From: Achromobacter insolitus
GTDB taxonomy: Bacteria > Pseudomonadota > Gammaproteobacteria > Burkholderiales > Burkholderiaceae_B
Direction of reading: 5' to 3'
Length of the DNA: 64,000 nt
Assembly (NCBI RefSeq): GCF_002209555.1
Contig: NZ_NJIF01000004.1
Location: 372,001-436,000, forward strand
Positions 1-8,577 of this stretch are shown here, piece by piece. Numbering within the stretch: position 1 is the first letter of the stretch; each line of letters starts with the position of its first letter. Under the pieces are notes generated by a model. That model made no database searches, had not been told where the DNA came from, and was given only the letters and a program-made list of their open reading frames with translations. Position numbers and translations under genes: made by a program.

Positions 1-526
1 CGCCCGCGTCGATGATGGCCGCCAGGGAATGTTCGTAGCGTTCGCGGATTTCTTCCGCGTCGTTCAGCGCTTCGGTCTCGTCCTTGGGGATGAGCGTAGT
101 GGACAGCAAGGGCGCCCCCACCTGCTCCAGCAAGCCCAGCATGACCGGATGATCCGGCACGCGGATGCCGATGGTCTTGCGCGATGGGTGCGACACGCGG
201 CGCGGCACTTCCTTGGTGGCTTCGAGGATGAAGGTCCAGGGTCCCGGCGTGGCTGCCTTCAGCAGGCGGTACTGGCGGTTGTCGACGCGCGCGAAATGGC
301 CGATTTCGGCCAGGTCGCGGCATAGCAGCGTGAGATGATGGCGCTCGTCCAGGCCCCGCAGGCGGCGCAGTCCGTCGGCGGCGTTCTTGTCGTCCAGACG
401 CGCCACCACGGCGTAACTCGAGTCAGTGGGTACCGCGACCAATCCCCCGTCGGCAAGCCATTGGGCCGCCTGCTTGAGCAGGCGCGGTTGCGGATTCGCG
501 GGATGGATGGAGAAATACAGGGCCAT
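1..526 (-). CDS. YciO/Sua5-type (YrdC-fold) protein, C-terminus outside window
   Basis: Reading leftwards from an ATG at 526 gives about 175 residues before the window ends. The sequence begins MALYFSIHPANPQPRLLKQA and contains the YrdC-fold features GLVAVPTDSSYAV, a PGPWTFIL segment and a KTIGIRVPDHP segment. The family binds double-stranded RNA or nucleotides. YrdC/Sua5 members make the threonylcarbamoyl-adenylate used for tRNA t6A, while the function of the YciO branch is less certain. The PGPWTFIL and TKEVPRR segments look closer to YciO than to TsaC. The gene is divergent from the peptidase gene at 613. The C-terminal end is missing, so full length cannot be judged. Confidence 0.85.
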   Translation of the reverse strand, partial: MALYFSIHPANPQPRLLKQAAQWLADGGLVAVPTDSSYAVVARLDDKNAADGLRRLRGLDERHHLTLLCRDLAEIGHFARVDNRQYRLLKAATPGPWTFILEATKEVPRRVSHPSRKTIGIRVPDHPVMLGLLEQVGAPLLSTTLIPKDETEALNDAEEIRERYEHSLAAIIDAG

Positions 527-612
527 GGGTTTATCCTAACACTCTTGAAGGCCGCTCAGTAAAGGGCGGCGATGCAAAATGGCGGGAACGCCGACCCGCC
601 CGGAGAAAGAGT

Positions 613-1467
613 ATGCGCCTTGATGACTCGCGCGAAAGCGACAATGTGGAAGACCGCCGTTCCAGCGGCCCACGTATCGGCGGCCGCGGCACCATCGGCA
701 TAGGCACGATCGTGCTCGCCCTGGTCGCCATGTATTTCGGCGTGGATCCCAGCGTGGTCCTGCAGATGGCCGAAGGCCCGCCCGTGCAGCAACAGGAGAC
801 ACCGGCCTCGCGCCCGCCCGCCAACGACCCGCAGGCCGTCTTCGTCTCCAAGGTGCTGGGCGAAACCGAAGACACCTGGAGCGCCATCTTCCAGAAAGAC
901 CTGAACCGCCAGTACGTGGCGCCCAAGCTGGTGCTGTTCCGCGGCGCCACGCCCACCGCCTGCGGCACGGGGCAGTCGGCCATGGGCCCCTTCTACTGCC
1001 CGGGCGACAGCAAGGTTTACATCGATCTGGCGTTCTTCGACGAATTGCAAAGCCGCTTCAAGGCGCCCGGCGATTTTGCCCAGGCTTATGTGATCGCGCA
1101 TGAGGTCGGGCATCACGTCCAGCACCTGCTGGGCATTTCGGATCAGGTCGACAATCTGCGGCGCCGCAACCCGTCCCAGGCCAACGCCTTGTCCGTGCGC
1201 ATGGAGCTGCAGGCCGACTGCTTCGCGGGCTTGTGGGCGCAGCGCGCCAACGCGGCGCGCAACATCCTGGAAAGCGGCGACGTGGAAGAAGCCCTGGCCG
1301 CCGCCACCGCGATCGGCGACGACCGCCTGCAAAAGCAGAGCCAGGGCTATGTCGTGCCCGACACCTTCACGCACGGATCCTCGGCGCAGCGCGTGCGCTG
1401 GTTCAAGCGCGGACTGGAGAGCGGCAGCATCAAGCAATGCGACACGTTCGGCGCCAGCTCGCTGTAG
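613..1467 (+). CDS. ypfJ: Neutral zinc metallopeptidase, YpfJ family
   Basis: The 284-residue protein matches the YpfJ/KPN_02809 family of putative neutral zinc metallopeptidases in length and layout. After a charged N-terminus with several Arg residues there is one hydrophobic segment (residues about 27-45, GIGTIVLALVAMYFG), then a Pro-rich linker and the catalytic domain. The zinc-binding HEVGHH motif lies at residues 163-168, with downstream ELQADCFAG providing the probable third ligand. The domain should therefore face the periplasm, anchored by one membrane segment. A GGAG ribosome-binding site precedes the ATG. Substrates are not known for this family. It stands alone, divergent from the YciO-like gene. 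Confidence 0.9.
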   Translation: MRLDDSRESDNVEDRRSSGPRIGGRGTIGIGTIVLALVAMYFGVDPSVVLQMAEGPPVQQQETPASRPPANDPQAVFVSKVLGETEDTWSAIFQKDLNRQYVAPKLVLFRGATPTACGTGQSAMGPFYCPGDSKVYIDLAFFDELQSRFKAPGDFAQAYVIAHEVGHHVQHLLGISDQVDNLRRRNPSQANALSVRMELQADCFAGLWAQRANAARNILESGDVEEALAAATAIGDDRLQKQSQGYVVPDTFTHGSSAQRVRWFKRGLESGSIKQCDTFGASSL

Positions 1468-1487
1468 GCGCGTGAGCACCAACTCCC

Positions 1488-1533
1488 GCGCCGCCCTCTT
1501 CGCTGTATATCCATACAGCAAAGAGGGCGGCGC
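1488..1533. repeat. Long hairpin (21-bp arms, 4-nt loop)
   Basis: The arms 1488-1508 and 1513-1533 are inverse complements with a single mismatch, separated by ATCC. It lies 20 bases after the stop codon of the peptidase gene and could act as a transcription terminator. There is no T-run behind it on either strand, so intrinsic termination is doubtful. Its centre also reads as a LexA box, listed separately. Confidence 0.8.
1503..1518. promoter_or_regulatory. Candidate LexA (SOS) box
   Basis: The 16 bases CTGTATATCCATACAG fit the classical gammaproteobacterial/betaproteobacterial LexA consensus CTGT-N8-ACAG exactly. The site sits in the loop-proximal part of the hairpin, about 130 bases upstream of the unknown gene at 1651. 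If functional it would place the 1651-2948 gene pair under SOS control. The AT-rich centre of any strong hairpin could mimic this motif, so it is a candidate only. Confidence 0.45.
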
Positions 1534-1650
1534 AGTCTTCATCTTGTAAGATTACGCCCCCTCGCTGTGTTGCGCGTGCGTTCGCCGCTGCGCGGCGCAT
1601 GCCAGGCGCGCTGTCCGGCGCGCGCATTTCCAAGACCCTAGATCCGTTCC

Positions 1651-2187
1651 ATGGCCAACAAGTTCGAACCGTTAATCACCGTTGATGAGGTGCAAGAGAT
1701 TCTTGCCGAACCCAAGGAAACCGTAAAACCGATCACCTGGGCGCCGAAGCCCGCCGCCAGCAATCCCCAGTGGATGGAATTCGCGTGCGCCTGTCGGGTC
1801 AAGGGCGAAGTGCGCGAAGACGTGATCTTCCGAGCAATCTATCGCGGCGCCCGCACGGCCGTGCATGGCCAGGCCACCATTTTCCTGGCCGAAGCGTTCT
1901 GCGCCAGTCTCTTCGTGGGCCCGCACCGCGTGTTCGGCGTGGACACCGACGACTCCTTCCACACCAGTCTGGTGGGCGAAGGCCGGCCGCAGTACCGCAA
2001 GCCGCTTGCGGACCGCAGCCATGAACACATCTGGGTGGACGAAGGCGAAGGCTATGCCGAGCCCATCGTGCCCGCCCTGCAGAATATCGGCGCGCTGATG
2101 CAGTATTTCCTGCCGCGGGCGAACCTGACGCTGACCGGCGGTTTCGCGCATCCCCTCAAAGGCCGCCAAATCGAACTGATCCTATGA
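1651..2187 (+). CDS. Conserved-looking protein of unknown function, first gene of overlapping pair
   Basis: The 178-residue soluble protein has no signal peptide or membrane segment. I do not recognise a named family. It contains one clustered Cys pair (FACACRVKGEVREDVIFR) and several His/Trp residues (SHEHIWVDEGEGYAEP) and ends in a basic GRQIELIL tail. The stop codon overlaps the start of the next gene (ATG at 2184), which strongly suggests translational coupling and a joint function. No clear Shine-Dalgarno is visible before the ATG. The candidate LexA box at 1503 lies upstream. Confidence 0.75.
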   Translation: MANKFEPLITVDEVQEILAEPKETVKPITWAPKPAASNPQWMEFACACRVKGEVREDVIFRAIYRGARTAVHGQATIFLAEAFCASLFVGPHRVFGVDTDDSFHTSLVGEGRPQYRKPLADRSHEHIWVDEGEGYAEPIVPALQNIGALMQYFLPRANLTLTGGFAHPLKGRQIELIL

Positions 2188-2948
2188 GCAATTTCCTGGA
2201 AGCCTCCGGCTGGACCGTCCTGCCGGCGGGTGAACACGCCATCCGAGCCATATCGCCCATGACGCTGGGCCTGGACGGACAGCACGCGGCCTTCTTCATC
2301 GCGCATCCCGACGAGTCCACGTTCTATCTGACCGACGCCTGTGAGACCGCGATGCACGCCTCCAGCTACGGCATCGACCTGGCGGCCAAGCGCATCGACA
2401 TCCTGAATGAAACGCCCGGCGTCAGCCTGGCGCACTTCGACCGCGACGGCGCCATCGTCGCGTCCGGCCCCAACGAACAACTGCAGGAAGCCCTGTGGGA
2501 TGCGGTCAAGCTGGCGATGGCGCTCTCGTTCCAATGCGCCAAGTGGATGCCCAAGTTCAGCCAGCTGCGCTTTCGCGCGCAGGTCGGACGCGCCTTGACG
2601 GCAGGCGTGGGCGTGAACCGGATGGTCAAGGGCGCGCGCGCCAAAGGCAGCAGCGGCCACACGGCCGACTTCGCGTTCGCGGTACGGGCAGCCGGAAGCA
2701 CCGCGCTGACCTACATCGAGCCCATCGCCCTGAAGGCCGGCAAGAAAATGGATTGGACGCAGGTCTACCAGACCCACGGCAAGATGTCAGACGTGAAGAT
2801 GGCCGACGCGCGCAACTCGCGCATGGTCATCCTGGAAGACGGCGCCTCGGCCGAGGAATTCAAGAAGGCCGTGACCATACTGGAACAGTCCGCAACCGTG
2901 CAGACGCTGGCCAAAACGCGGGATTGGCGGGAAGTCTTTTCCAGCTAG
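2184..2948 (+). CDS. DUF1828/DUF1829-like protein of unknown function
   Basis: The 254-residue protein has two apparent halves. The N-terminal half (about 1-100) is reminiscent of DUF1828 (FFIAHPDESTFYLTDACETA, then SYGIDLAAKRID), and the C-terminal half (about 120-250) of DUF1829 (GHTADFAFAVRAAGSTALTYIEP). I make this assignment from memory of the family pattern and hold it loosely. The domain pair occurs in scattered bacterial accessory genes and has no established biochemical role that I know of. It overlaps the preceding gene by four bases, so the two are very likely co-translated. It is cytoplasmic, with no membrane segments. Confidence 0.7.
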   Translation: MSNFLEASGWTVLPAGEHAIRAISPMTLGLDGQHAAFFIAHPDESTFYLTDACETAMHASSYGIDLAAKRIDILNETPGVSLAHFDRDGAIVASGPNEQLQEALWDAVKLAMALSFQCAKWMPKFSQLRFRAQVGRALTAGVGVNRMVKGARAKGSSGHTADFAFAVRAAGSTALTYIEPIALKAGKKMDWTQVYQTHGKMSDVKMADARNSRMVILEDGASAEEFKKAVTILEQSATVQTLAKTRDWREVFSS

Positions 2949-2956
2949 GATGGGCG

Positions 2957-3229
2957 TCAGGCTGGCATGTTGGTCAGGCCGTCGACGATCTCGCGGCCAT
3001 GCAGGATGGCTGCATGCACCGCTTCGCGCGGACTGTAGACAAAACCGCCTTCGGCAAAACGCGGAACCGGGTATTCGTCGCCGCCTTCGAGCACGGCGCC
3101 TGCCTGGACCACCATCACCGACGCAATGAATACGGGGCCACTGGATTGCGCCTGAACCTCGGCGTCTGCGCCCCGGGACACTTTGGCCGTCAGCCGGTAT
3201 CCCTTGTAGATCAAGTTGTTCTGATGCAC
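2957..3229 (-). CDS. Small conserved-looking protein, unknown function
   Basis: The reading frame supports a 90-residue protein if translation starts at GTG 3229, which has a good AGAGG site eight bases upstream. An ATG at 3259 in the same frame lacks a site and would add ten residues. The N-terminus reads HQNNLIYKGYRLTAKVSR and the C-terminus has REAVHAAILHGREIVDGL. It could be a small single-domain cytoplasmic protein. It is convergent with the DUF1828-like gene, only eight bases away. I do not recognise a family. Confidence 0.6.
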   Translation of the reverse strand: MHQNNLIYKGYRLTAKVSRGADAEVQAQSSGPVFIASVMVVQAGAVLEGGDEYPVPRFAEGGFVYSPREAVHAAILHGREIVDGLTNMPA

Positions 3230-3500
3230 TTCGGATGCCCTCTTTCTGCGATCCAGCATACCCCGGCTGTTCATGACAGGTCGGATAAGTTTTGTAACCC
3301 TGGCAGAAAATAGAAACACTGTTGCATCGCAAGAATTGCGTCCCCATTTGCCGCACGCAACGCGCGGAGTGATTGGGGGAGTCGCCCGGCCAGGCGTGAC
3401 GCGGCTTGTGGCGTGATGCATAGCCTGGCCGTGATATGTCCCCAGAGCGAATCCGGGGGATTTCCCTAGCCCTGTTGCATATGCACACCTTGTTGCGTGA

Positions 3501-4235
3501 TCACGCAGCGGCGTGCAGGTCTCGCTGCGCGAAACCCCGGGCGACTTCATCGGCCTGGCCGAAGAACGAGGGAAATTGCCGTTCGCCCTTTTTCGTGATG
3601 CTCAGCGCCCGCGAATCCAGGTCCTTGCTGACCCAGCCGCGCCGGGTCAGCGCATCCAGCAGGGCCGCGCCCAAGGCGCCGCCCAGATGCGAGCGGCGTT
3701 CGCTCCAATCCAGGCAGGAACAGGCGAAGCGGCGCCGGCGCTGGCGCGCCTGCGCCACGTCCACGCCAATCTGCGCCAACGCGGCCTCGCCCAGCGGCGT
3801 CAGGAGGTAATCGCGCCCATCCGCCGCCAGCCATTGCCGCGACAACATGGCGTCGTGGATACGCACGGCCAGCGTGCCAGCCATATGGTCATAGCAGGTG
3901 CGCGCCTCGCGCAGGGCGGAAGGCGTATTGGGCTTGAACGGCGCCCGTTCGGCGCCGGCCACGACCAGCAACGCCTCCAGCGCATGTGCGACCTCACTGT
4001 TGGACAAGCGGTAATAACGATGCTTGCCCTGCACGGCCATTTCAACCAGGCCTTGCTCCCGCAGGCGCTGGAAATGGCTGCTGGCCGTGGAAGCGCCGAT
4101 ATCGGCGGCGGCGGCCAGTTCGGTCGCCGTGCGGGCGCGCCCGTCCAGCAACACGCACAGCATGCGTGCGCGCGCCGGGTCGGCGATGGCGCCTGCCACG
4201 GCGGAAAGATTGATGTCGGCGAACTCGGATTCCAT
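3501..4235 (-). CDS. ArsR-family winged-helix transcriptional regulator
   Basis: The 244-residue protein has an N-terminal ArsR/SmtB-type winged helix (about 10-90), with the recognition-helix region ELAAAADIGASTASSHFQRL and the wing VQGKHRYYRLSN. A longer C-terminal part (about 100-244) contains two further winged-helix-like stretches and a Cys pair (FACSCLDW). The typical metal-binding ELCVCDL motif is absent, so this is probably not a metal sensor. It is divergent from the MFS transporter gene at 4321 with 85 bases between them, the usual arrangement for a repressor of an efflux gene. Confidence 0.9.
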   Translation of the reverse strand: MESEFADINLSAVAGAIADPARARMLCVLLDGRARTATELAAAADIGASTASSHFQRLREQGLVEMAVQGKHRYYRLSNSEVAHALEALLVVAGAERAPFKPNTPSALREARTCYDHMAGTLAVRIHDAMLSRQWLAADGRDYLLTPLGEAALAQIGVDVAQARQRRRRFACSCLDWSERRSHLGGALGAALLDALTRRGWVSKDLDSRALSITKKGERQFPSFFGQADEVARGFAQRDLHAAA

Positions 4236-4320
4236 GATTCGACCCTGATCAAAGTGTTGCGTGCACGGTCAAGCATACTGCGACTCGACACCACAAGACA
4301 GCCGGCCCTGCCGGATAGCC

Positions 4321-5586
4321 ATGCGCGCAACCCAACCCTTCTTCGGCTGGACCGTTCTTTACGCCACGTTCGTCCTCGCGGTCTTCGGCTGGGGCGTGGG
4401 CTTTTATGGCCCGCCCGTCTTCCTGCACGCGGTGGCCGGGCGCACAGGCTGGGGCGTCGCCCTCATATCGGGCGCCGTCACCCTGCATTTTCTTTGCGGC
4501 ACCGTGGTGGTCGCCAATCTGCCGCGCCTGTATCGGCGCTGCGGCGTGCCTGCGGTGACGCTGGGCGGCGCCGTGCTGCTCGCATTGGGCGTGGGCGGCT
4601 GGGCCACGGTCGCGCAACCCTGGCAGTTGTACGTGGCCGCGCTCTTTTCCGGCATGGGTTGGGTGACCTTGGGCGCGGCAGCCGTTAATGCGTTGATCTC
4701 CCCCTGGTTCGCGCGCCGCCGGCCCGCCGCGTTGGGCATGGCCTACAACGGCGCCAGCGTAGGCGGCATCGTCTTTTCGCCCTTGTGGGTCTACCTGATC
4801 AGCCACGCCGGCTTCGCACAGGCCGCGTGGTGGGTCGGCCTGGCCATGGTGGCGGTGATCGCGGTGCTGTCGCGCAAGGTGTTTGCCATTACGCCGCAGC
4901 AGCTCGGACAGGAACCGGACGGCGCGACAGGAGCGCCGCACGCGGTGGCCGCCGCAAGCTCCGTATCGCCAGTGCCGGTGGCGAACCTGTGGCACAACCG
5001 GGCTTTCCTCACACTGGCTGCGGGCATGGCGCTGGGGCTGTTCGCCCAGATCGGCCTGATTGCTCACCTGCTGTCGTTGCTGGCGCCACTGCTGGGCGCG
5101 CAGACCGCCGGAATTGCGATGGGACTGGCGACGGCTGCGGCCATCGCAGGCCGAACGTTGGTGGGCTGGTTGATGCCGGCCGGGGCGGACCGGCGCATCG
5201 TAGCTTGCCTGGCCTACGCGATACAGATCGGCGGCTCGTTGGTCCTGATGCTGGCCGCCGAACACGCCTGGGCCATCTGGCTGGGCGTACTCCTGTTCGG
5301 CTCGGGCATAGGCAACGCGACTTCATTGCCGCCACTGATCGCGCAGAGCGAATTTGCGCGCGAGGACGCGCAACGCGTGGTGCCGTTGATCGTCGCCATA
5401 TCGCAAGGCGCCTATGCCTTCGCGCCTGCCTTGTTCGGCCTGCTGCGCGCCTGGTCCGAGCAGGCCGGACAGCCGCTCTTCTGGTTCCTCGCGGTAGCAG
5501 CCAGCCTGCAGGCGGCCGCCATCGCAGGTTTTGCGCTGGGGCGGGTCAGGCCAACCCGCCGCGACGGGCAACCAGCGCGGCCATGA
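4321..5586 (+). CDS. Major facilitator superfamily transporter
   Basis: The 421-residue protein is almost entirely hydrophobic with about twelve predicted membrane helices, the size of a standard MFS permease. I chose the ATG at 4321 because the sequence from there (MRATQPFFGWTVLYATFVLA) enters directly into the first helix. The frame is open further upstream to 4261. The substrate cannot be read from the sequence; the FFGWTVL start and overall pattern resemble the oxalate/formate-antiporter-like MFS branch. The 3' end overlaps the convergent PaiB-like gene by about 40 bases. The divergent ArsR gene probably controls it. Confidence 0.88.
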   Translation: MRATQPFFGWTVLYATFVLAVFGWGVGFYGPPVFLHAVAGRTGWGVALISGAVTLHFLCGTVVVANLPRLYRRCGVPAVTLGGAVLLALGVGGWATVAQPWQLYVAALFSGMGWVTLGAAAVNALISPWFARRRPAALGMAYNGASVGGIVFSPLWVYLISHAGFAQAAWWVGLAMVAVIAVLSRKVFAITPQQLGQEPDGATGAPHAVAAASSVSPVPVANLWHNRAFLTLAAGMALGLFAQIGLIAHLLSLLAPLLGAQTAGIAMGLATAAAIAGRTLVGWLMPAGADRRIVACLAYAIQIGGSLVLMLAAEHAWAIWLGVLLFGSGIGNATSLPPLIAQSEFAREDAQRVVPLIVAISQGAYAFAPALFGLLRAWSEQAGQPLFWFLAVAASLQAAAIAGFALGRVRPTRRDGQPARP

Positions 5587-6178
5587 CGGCATCGCCGGCT
5601 TCGCCCGCCAGGCCTTCGGCCACCCCGCGCCGATCGGCAAGCGTGCGGTTCTGGCTGACTTTCCATTTGCCTTCGATGCGCGAGACAGGAATCTCCACGC
5701 CCACGATGGCGCGCATCTGCGCGGCGATGAAATCCGCTGGCGCCTCATCCACGCGCCAGGGTTGCGTCCTGGCCTTCTCCTGGCTATCGGTCAAGGCATC
5801 CAGCTGTGCGCGCAGCCAGGCCGGATCATCCTGGATGACCGGCGAGCCCCAGACATGCACGGCGACGAAATTCCAGGTGGGCACGACCTTGTGGGTTTCG
5901 GCCTTGGTCGGATACCAGGAGGGCGTCACGTAGGCTTGGGGCCCGTGAAAAACGATCAGGCACTCCCGGCCCGTCGCCAGGTCGGCAAGCTGCGGATTGG
6001 CCCGGGCCACGTGCAAGCGCAGCACGCCGTGCGGCCCTTCGGGATACAGCAGACAGGGAATATGGTTTGCCATCAACCCGCCATCGCCGCTGGTCATGAG
6101 CACACCCAGGGGATGGGCGCGGATGAAATCGTGCTGAACTTCAAGCGAATCTTCGCGAAAGGCGGATGGCAGATACAT
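5546..6178 (-). CDS. PaiB-type FMN-binding protein
   Basis: The 210-residue protein begins MYLPSAFREDSL, the typical start of PaiB-family proteins, which fold as split-barrel FMN-binding domains. Family landmarks include LMANHIPCLLYP, VTPSWYPTKAETHKVVPTWNF and IEGKWKVSQNRTLADRRGV near the C-terminus. Bacillus PaiB is described as a negative regulator of sporulation and protease genes, but in proteobacteria the role is unclear and a flavin-linked enzyme is possible. The frame is open to 6202, yet only the ATG at 6178 gives the family N-terminus. The gene overlaps the convergent MFS gene. Confidence 0.9.
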   Translation of the reverse strand: MYLPSAFREDSLEVQHDFIRAHPLGVLMTSGDGGLMANHIPCLLYPEGPHGVLRLHVARANPQLADLATGRECLIVFHGPQAYVTPSWYPTKAETHKVVPTWNFVAVHVWGSPVIQDDPAWLRAQLDALTDSQEKARTQPWRVDEAPADFIAAQMRAIVGVEIPVSRIEGKWKVSQNRTLADRRGVAEGLAGEAGDAVMAALVARRGGLA

Positions 6179-6273
6179 GGCGGGTTCGGCGGTAGCGGGC
6201 AAAGCCAGAACATACCGCTATCGTGGCCCCATTACCAGGGCCAGGCCAAGCCCTTTTCATGGGGCCACAGAAC

Positions 6274-6759
6274 TCAAACCGCCAGTGGCTTTTCCAGCAG
6301 CACGGTCGTAAAACCGCTGTCCCACTCTTCGTCTGGATAGCTGTCGATTTCCGCGTAGCCATGTTTGCCGTAGAACCGCCGGCTCCGCTCGTTGAAGGTG
6401 TCCGTCTCCAGGCGCGCGCGTCCGAACCCCTGGTCGCGGATGGCCGCTTCCACCCGGCTCAGCAAAGCCCCGCCCACGCCCTGGCCTTGCCTCGCGGGAT
6501 GCACATGCAAGGCCCAGATGAAGTCGTTCTCCCAGTCCGCCATGCCAGCCAGCACGCCTTCGATTTCACACACCAGGAAGAGGTGCCCCCGGGTGCGCAC
6601 ATACGTGGCCGTCTTGCCGCTTGCGCGAAATTGCCGATCCCTTTCGGCCGTCATTTGTGGCATCCACGTGCCTTCGTAGGTGCGCATCAGCAGGTCTTCC
6701 AGCAATGCCGCATCCTCGGGCCGCGCGGGCCTGATCAAGAATTTCTGTTGGTCCGTCAT
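6274..6759 (-). CDS. GNAT-family N-acetyltransferase
   Basis: The 161-residue protein is a single GNAT domain. The acetyl-CoA pyrophosphate-binding loop reads ARQGQGVGGALL (about residues 98-109), preceded by the strand WALHVHP and followed by FYGKHGYAEID. The family transfers acetyl groups to amines of small molecules or proteins; the substrate is not predictable here. It is transcribed in the same direction as the PaiB-like gene, about 95 bases upstream of it, so the two could be co-transcribed (compare paiA/paiB in Bacillus, where PaiA is also a GNAT acetyltransferase). Confidence 0.9.
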   Translation of the reverse strand: MTDQQKFLIRPARPEDAALLEDLLMRTYEGTWMPQMTAERDRQFRASGKTATYVRTRGHLFLVCEIEGVLAGMADWENDFIWALHVHPARQGQGVGGALLSRVEAAIRDQGFGRARLETDTFNERSRRFYGKHGYAEIDSYPDEEWDSGFTTVLLEKPLAV

Positions 6760-6812
6760 GCGCGGCAGTGTAGCAATGCCCGCGCCCAGGCCGCGAAGGG
6801 AGATGCGCGCAG

Positions 6813-7007
6813 CTATCGTCGCACCCGCTCGTACGCCTGGTTCATGCGGTCCCGAGCCTGCGTTTCATTGGCATAGGCACGGTCATAAGTGTCCAGGCAA
6901 TCCTGCGTGGGATTCGGCCACTTTATCGCGGCGATTGCGTCGGTGAGCTCGTCGCGGGCCCGCTGCCAATCCTTGACGGCGGCATACCACTGCTTGGCGG
7001 TGTCCAT
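6813..7007 (-). CDS. Small hypothetical protein
   Basis: The 64-residue protein is highly charged and probably all-helical (MDTAKQWYAAVKDWQRARDE at the start), with no signal peptide. A GGGAGA ribosome-binding site stands five bases before the ATG, and the protein ends in a basic YERVRR tail. No family is recognised. It is separated from the GNAT gene by about 50 bases on the same strand. Confidence 0.65.
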   Translation of the reverse strand: MDTAKQWYAAVKDWQRARDELTDAIAAIKWPNPTQDCLDTYDRAYANETQARDRMNQAYERVRR

Positions 7008-7284
7008 AGTTGTCTCCCTATGTTCACGCTTCCATCGTAGTCCCGCGGCGGCATCCCGCGGCGGCTATTTCGGCCTACCCGAAATGGCGCCGGGAGTCGG
7101 TGCCTGGCATTCAGGAGCAAGCGAAATCCACTTTTACGAAAATGGAATTCTGCTTTCCGGCGAAACCTTGTTTTCACCCCCACGCAAGACGCCAATGCGC
7201 GAGACGAATGAAGCAATAATTGCGCAGGCCATGACGCGCGGCCTCCCCCGCGGCGTCGGACGTCACTAATTGGAAGACAAGAAC

Positions 7285-7980
7285 ATGAAGCTCCATCTCG
7301 CCCTGGCCGCCTGCTGCGCAGTGATCGGCCTTGCCGGCTGCACCAACCTGCCCAAGCCGCAGAACTACTCCACGTCCCTGGGCGAAAACCAAAGCCGGCT
7401 CAAACAGGATCCCGACTGGAGCGCTGGCATGGTGTGGGTGCGTCCCGGGCCCCCTGTCAGCAGCCAGTACCAGAAGAAACTCATTCTCGAACCGGTGCGG
7501 TACATCCAGGGCGACCGACCGGATGAGCTGAACATGAAGGATGACAGCGTCATGCGCGAGCGCGCGCTGGCATACCTGAACGAGGCGATCCGGCGCGAGT
7601 TCGAGCAAGCCGGCTATCAATTGCTGACCCGCCCCGCGCCGCACGCGCTGCGCCTGTCCGCCGCCATCACCGGCACGTTCCGCAACGAACGCGACCCCAG
7701 GATCATGGAGTACGTACCCATCGGCTTCGTAATCGGCCAGACGGTCAAGGCTGCTGGCTACCGGGACCAATCCGCTCGCCTGCTGCTCGAAGCCGCCCTG
7801 CGCGACGCCAACACCAACGAATTGCTCATCACTTCGCTCGGCACCGTGACGGGCGGCAATCTGCCTGCCGACCGCCAACCCACGGCGGACGACGTGCGCA
7901 GCGCCATCGATGACTGGGCGCGGCATGCGCGCGAACAGTTCGACCGCATCTGGCTCGAAAACGAACCGCAAGCCGGTTAG
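7285..7980 (+). CDS. DUF3313-family lipoprotein
   Basis: The 231-residue protein starts with a lipoprotein signal peptide ending in the lipobox LAGC (residues 16-19), so it should be attached to the envelope through the first Cys. The mature part contains the DUF3313-like pattern WVRPGPPVSSQYQKKLILEP, then a domain probably exposed to the periplasm. The reading frame extends to a TTG at 7270, but the ATG at 7285 has a GGAAGA site and gives a normal signal peptide. No function is established for the family. It stands alone, with no operon partner within 190 bases downstream. Confidence 0.85.
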   Translation: MKLHLALAACCAVIGLAGCTNLPKPQNYSTSLGENQSRLKQDPDWSAGMVWVRPGPPVSSQYQKKLILEPVRYIQGDRPDELNMKDDSVMRERALAYLNEAIRREFEQAGYQLLTRPAPHALRLSAAITGTFRNERDPRIMEYVPIGFVIGQTVKAAGYRDQSARLLLEAALRDANTNELLITSLGTVTGGNLPADRQPTADDVRSAIDDWARHAREQFDRIWLENEPQAG

Positions 7981-8177
7981 CACCGGCGCCCGGCGCAAGC
8001 TCCTGCCTGGCGCCGACAGCTCCTGATCCATCAGGGCGGAACATAATGGGGCATCGCGGGTCGAATCCATCGCGTTTTTCACCTGAAAATCACGATGTGA
8101 TGAATATTGACGTCAACCCTCACTTACCCAGCGCCACGGCTAATGCTACTGTTCCGCCTGTGCAAGGAGTACATGCA

Positions 8178-8345
8178 ATGGATCAGAAAACCAAGCCCTG
8201 GGCTTTTCCCAAGCCGCATCCGGAAAACACCCCCCGGGGCGAACGCAACAAACAGGAGTTCGACGCTCCTGCCCAAACCCCGAAAACTGCGCCCAAGCCG
8301 CGCGGCAAGAAGGAGACACCGGCCGCCAGCCGGGCTCGCTCATGA
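8178..8345 (+). CDS. Small basic, Pro/Lys-rich hypothetical protein
   Basis: A 55-residue protein preceded by AGGAG at correct spacing from ATG 8178. It is rich in Pro, Lys and Arg (for example KPHPENTPRGERNKQEF) and is probably disordered. It has no membrane segment. Small proteins of this composition occur in related genomes, but I cannot name the family. An ATG five bases earlier is in another frame. Confidence 0.5.
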   Translation: MDQKTKPWAFPKPHPENTPRGERNKQEFDAPAQTPKTAPKPRGKKETPAASRARS

Positions 8346-8577
8346 GCCTGGCGGCTATGGCACGCGCCGCCGCGGCCCTGGCCTTCACGATGCAGGAACG
8401 CTAGCGGCGCGCCATCGCCGTTCCGCTTGCCGGGCGCGCCGGCCAGATCCCAAGAAGCAAAGCCCCCGTGCATGGTCGACGCCAGCGGCACGGGTGGAAG
8501 CAGGCTCAGCGTAATCCCCTAGGCCTGCCGCGCATCACACCCGCTATCCTCGCGGACGTGTCTATGCGCGACTACCC

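Noticed and set aside
556..1542. 328-codon minus-strand frame over the ypfJ gene
   Set aside because: Shadow of a convincing zinc peptidase gene with HEVGHH motif.
3513..4688. 391-codon plus-strand frame
   Set aside because: Shadow of the ArsR gene; Arg/Gln-rich without any domain features.
4785..5933. 382-codon plus-strand frame
   Set aside because: Shifted-frame shadow of the MFS and PaiB-like genes.
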